From positions 1,612,001-1,676,000 of the forward strand of contig NC_015172.1 of NCBI RefSeq assembly GCF_000190635.1: DNA of 64,000 nucleotides, in the 5' to 3' direction. Under the pieces are notes generated by a model. That model did no database searches, was not told the DNA's origin, and saw only the letters and a program-made list of their open reading frames with translations. Below are positions 62,414 through 64,000 of the stretch, piece after piece (position 1 is the first letter of the stretch; each line of letters opens with the position of its first letter). The DNA comes from Syntrophobotulus glycolicus DSM 8271. Its GTDB lineage: Bacteria; Bacillota; Desulfitobacteriia; Desulfitobacteriales; Syntrophobotulaceae. Both the position numbers and the translations under genes were made by a program.

Positions 62414-62427
62414 GAAGGAGAAAGACA

Positions 62428-64000
62428 ATGAAAAAAAAGACAATATTTGTATTGTTCATGACTATGCTTTTGGTCATCGCCACGGTGATTCCTCAAACTG
62501 CTTTTGCTTCTGAAGAGCTGGATGATATAGAATTTTTGACTTCATCAGATTATCGGCTGACAACAGGGGTCAGCACAACAATTAACTTTAAGCTCTATGA
62601 TGATAATGGAGATCTGTTCACAGGAAGTGTTACCGCAATCCTGTACGATTCAGACGGAAAAGGCACATCTTACATGCCATCCGGAAGCTCCGGCTATTAT
62701 TCGATCAACAATGTGACAGTAGATGTTGCCGGTGATTACGATTTGGTGGTAGAAAGTTCGGATGGGGATAAGGTTACCGTCCCGATTGAAGTGGCTGATC
62801 CGGGCATTGATATTACAGGCTCATTGATCATCAACGACGCAAATCCTTCTCACAAAATTACAATAGAGCTGGGGGATGCGCATGGAGAGGCCATTCGCAG
62901 ACAGTCTGTGACGATTGACGGAACCTCGGTTGGAGCGGGAACTCTGAGTCTGACCACAGATTATCTTGGGAAGGCGAGCTTTTCCATGACTCCGACGATG
63001 TTTGGCAATGCCGATATCCTTCTGGAAGGGCATATTATTGGGACGATTCCGGTCGTTAAAGCTTACACGGAAGGAGAGCGGATCGGGGAAAACGGAAAGG
63101 GAAGTGCGGGCCTGTCAGTCGCCGTAGCTGAAGAGGGATGGGAAAGTTCAAGTATTGTCATCTTAACCCGGGATGATATTTTAGCAGATGCAATGGCCGC
63201 TGTCCCACTGTCGAAAAAGTTGGACGCGCCGATATTAATGACGTCCTCAAGCTCGTTGGATTCAGAGGTTCTCTCCAAGATTCAGGAGCTTGGGGCCAGT
63301 CAGGTATTTATTATTGGCGGAGCAGAGGCCATATCCAAAGAGATAGAAGCCAGTCTCAGTTCTTCAGGGCTAACCATCTCCCGTCTAAGTGGAAAAAATC
63401 GATATGATACAGCCGCACAAATCGCGGCCCAGATCGGCAGCGCGGATGTTGTGTATATGACCTATGGTCATGGTGAGGCCGATGCAATGGCGATAAGCTC
63501 ATTCGCCGCCGCACAGGGGTCCCCAATTCTCTTGACAGATCAAGATACCATTCCGGGTGAAACCCTGGCGGCGTTGAAAACAGTCTCTCCCCACAAGATT
63601 ATTCTTATCGGTGGAACGGGAATAATCAGCCCAAATATTGAAAAGCAGCTTGCGGGCAATTATACGGTGGAACGATGGGGCGGTACAGACAGGTATAATA
63701 CGGAGCAGATCATTCTGGAAAACCTGCTCGATAAGCAGTCCGCGCGGCCGGTATACTTTGCTTCAGCATTGGTTGCTTCCAGTGATGTTTCAGGAGGCAA
63801 ACCATTTGGAGACGCCTTGCTGGCGTCCGCGTTAGCAGCAAAGAATAACGGGTTTGTCATCGTTGTTCCGCAAAACACGCTTCCTTCATCAATCCAGTAT
63901 TTCCTGTCCTATAATAAGGGTTATCTGACCAAAGGAACGGTCGTAGGAAGCACCTCCGCAATCAGCCGGGGCCTGCAGGAACAGTTGTCTGCCTTAATAG
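62428..64000 (+). CDS. Secreted CWB2 cell-wall-binding protein (3' end outside window)
   Basis: 524 codons are visible from the ATG at 62428 (AAGGAG upstream), and the frame is open to the window edge. A signal peptide (about 1-27, ending PQTAFA) precedes Ig-like/filamin-like beta domains (about 30-215) and then CWB2 repeats from residue 227: IVILTRDDILADAMAAVPLS, QVFIIGGAEAISKEIEASL, ISRLSGKNRYDTAAQIAAQI, KIILIGGTGIISPNIEKQL, WGGTDRYNTEQIILENLL. It lies 14 bases after the permease gene and so is in the exporter operon. The link suggests that it works at the wall with the exporter or is its cargo (inference). Confidence 0.9.
   Translation, partial: MKKKTIFVLFMTMLLVIATVIPQTAFASEELDDIEFLTSSDYRLTTGVSTTINFKLYDDNGDLFTGSVTAILYDSDGKGTSYMPSGSSGYYSINNVTVDVAGDYDLVVESSDGDKVTVPIEVADPGIDITGSLIINDANPSHKITIELGDAHGEAIRRQSVTIDGTSVGAGTLSLTTDYLGKASFSMTPTMFGNADILLEGHIIGTIPVVKAYTEGERIGENGKGSAGLSVAVAEEGWESSSIVILTRDDILADAMAAVPLSKKLDAPILMTSSSSLDSEVLSKIQELGASQVFIIGGAEAISKEIEASLSSSGLTISRLSGKNRYDTAAQIAAQIGSADVVYMTYGHGEADAMAISSFAAAQGSPILLTDQDTIPGETLAALKTVSPHKIILIGGTGIISPNIEKQLAGNYTVERWGGTDRYNTEQIILENLLDKQSARPVYFASALVASSDVSGGKPFGDALLASALAAKNNGFVIVVPQNTLPSSIQYFLSYNKGYLTKGTVVGSTSAISRGLQEQLSALI

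Noticed and set aside
1-64000. CRISPR arrays, tRNA or rRNA genes, prophage
   Set aside because: No regularly spaced repeats, cloverleaf-like genes with CCA context, or phage structural genes were seen on either strand.

Overview
The window looks like chromosome of a low-to-mid GC, endospore-lineage anaerobic Firmicute (class Clostridia; a Dehalobacter/Desulfitobacterium-type member of the Peptococcaceae is my best guess). The reasons are CWB2-type cell-wall proteins, strong AGGAGG ribosome sites with frequent TTG/GTG starts, a T-box, c-di-GMP-I riboswitches and a GerMN lipoprotein. The taxon is an inference; there is no rRNA gene here.

Layout. 0-9 kb holds housekeeping and envelope genes (PPK2, LemA/TPM pair, DUF896, NADP-isocitrate dehydrogenase, a five-FN3 CWB2 surface protein, YgiQ radical SAM). 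9.2-28.7 kb is one long, increasingly AT-rich plus-strand exopolysaccharide operon: initiating phosphoglycosyltransferase, a four-gene GDP-sugar module (FKP-like kinase/pyrophosphorylase, KpsF/KdsD-type arabinose-5-P isomerase, HAD phosphatase, FucU mutarotase), five glycosyltransferase domains, an EpsG-type polymerase, a Wzx flippase, two polysaccharide pyruvyl transferase domains, an FrhB-like iron-sulfur protein and a nucleotidyltransferase-like protein. The GDP-sugar module reads as a possible de novo route from ribulose-5-P to GDP-D-arabinose. 28.7-30.5 kb is a minus-strand secreted GH5-type glycosidase behind two identical c-di-GMP-I riboswitches. 30.7-33.1 kb is a complete IS21-family element with a 7-bp target duplication. 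33.4-35.4 kb carries capA/capB chain-length genes and a VanZ protein.

35.5-41.5 kb is a paeninodin-like lasso peptide cluster: cyclase C, a previously unframed 43-residue precursor on the minus strand, an HprK-like peptide kinase, B2 protease, B1/RRE protein and ABC exporter. At 41.6-42.1 kb a strong promoter and a strong terminator bracket a ~460-nt structured RNA that I cannot assign to a known family.

42-58 kb is metabolic and envelope housekeeping: metallophosphoesterase, GerMN lipoprotein, Ca2+-ATPase, guanine deaminase, a PAS-GGDEF-HD-GYP protein (c-di-GMP turnover), T-box-controlled DAHP synthase, CNNM/CorC protein, UspA, DegV, hotdog thioesterase, ketopantoate reductase, Fe-ADH and an MFS transporter. 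58-64 kb holds a small lipoprotein and a MacAB-type export operon ending in a CWB2 surface protein. The lipoprotein and operon promoters share tandem 11-bp repeats set at the same distance from the -10 box, suggesting one OmpR/PhoB-family regulator.

The most unusual items are the lasso peptide with its precursor, the GDP-D-arabinose module, the unassigned structured RNA, the tandem c-di-GMP riboswitches and the 11-bp repeat regulon.
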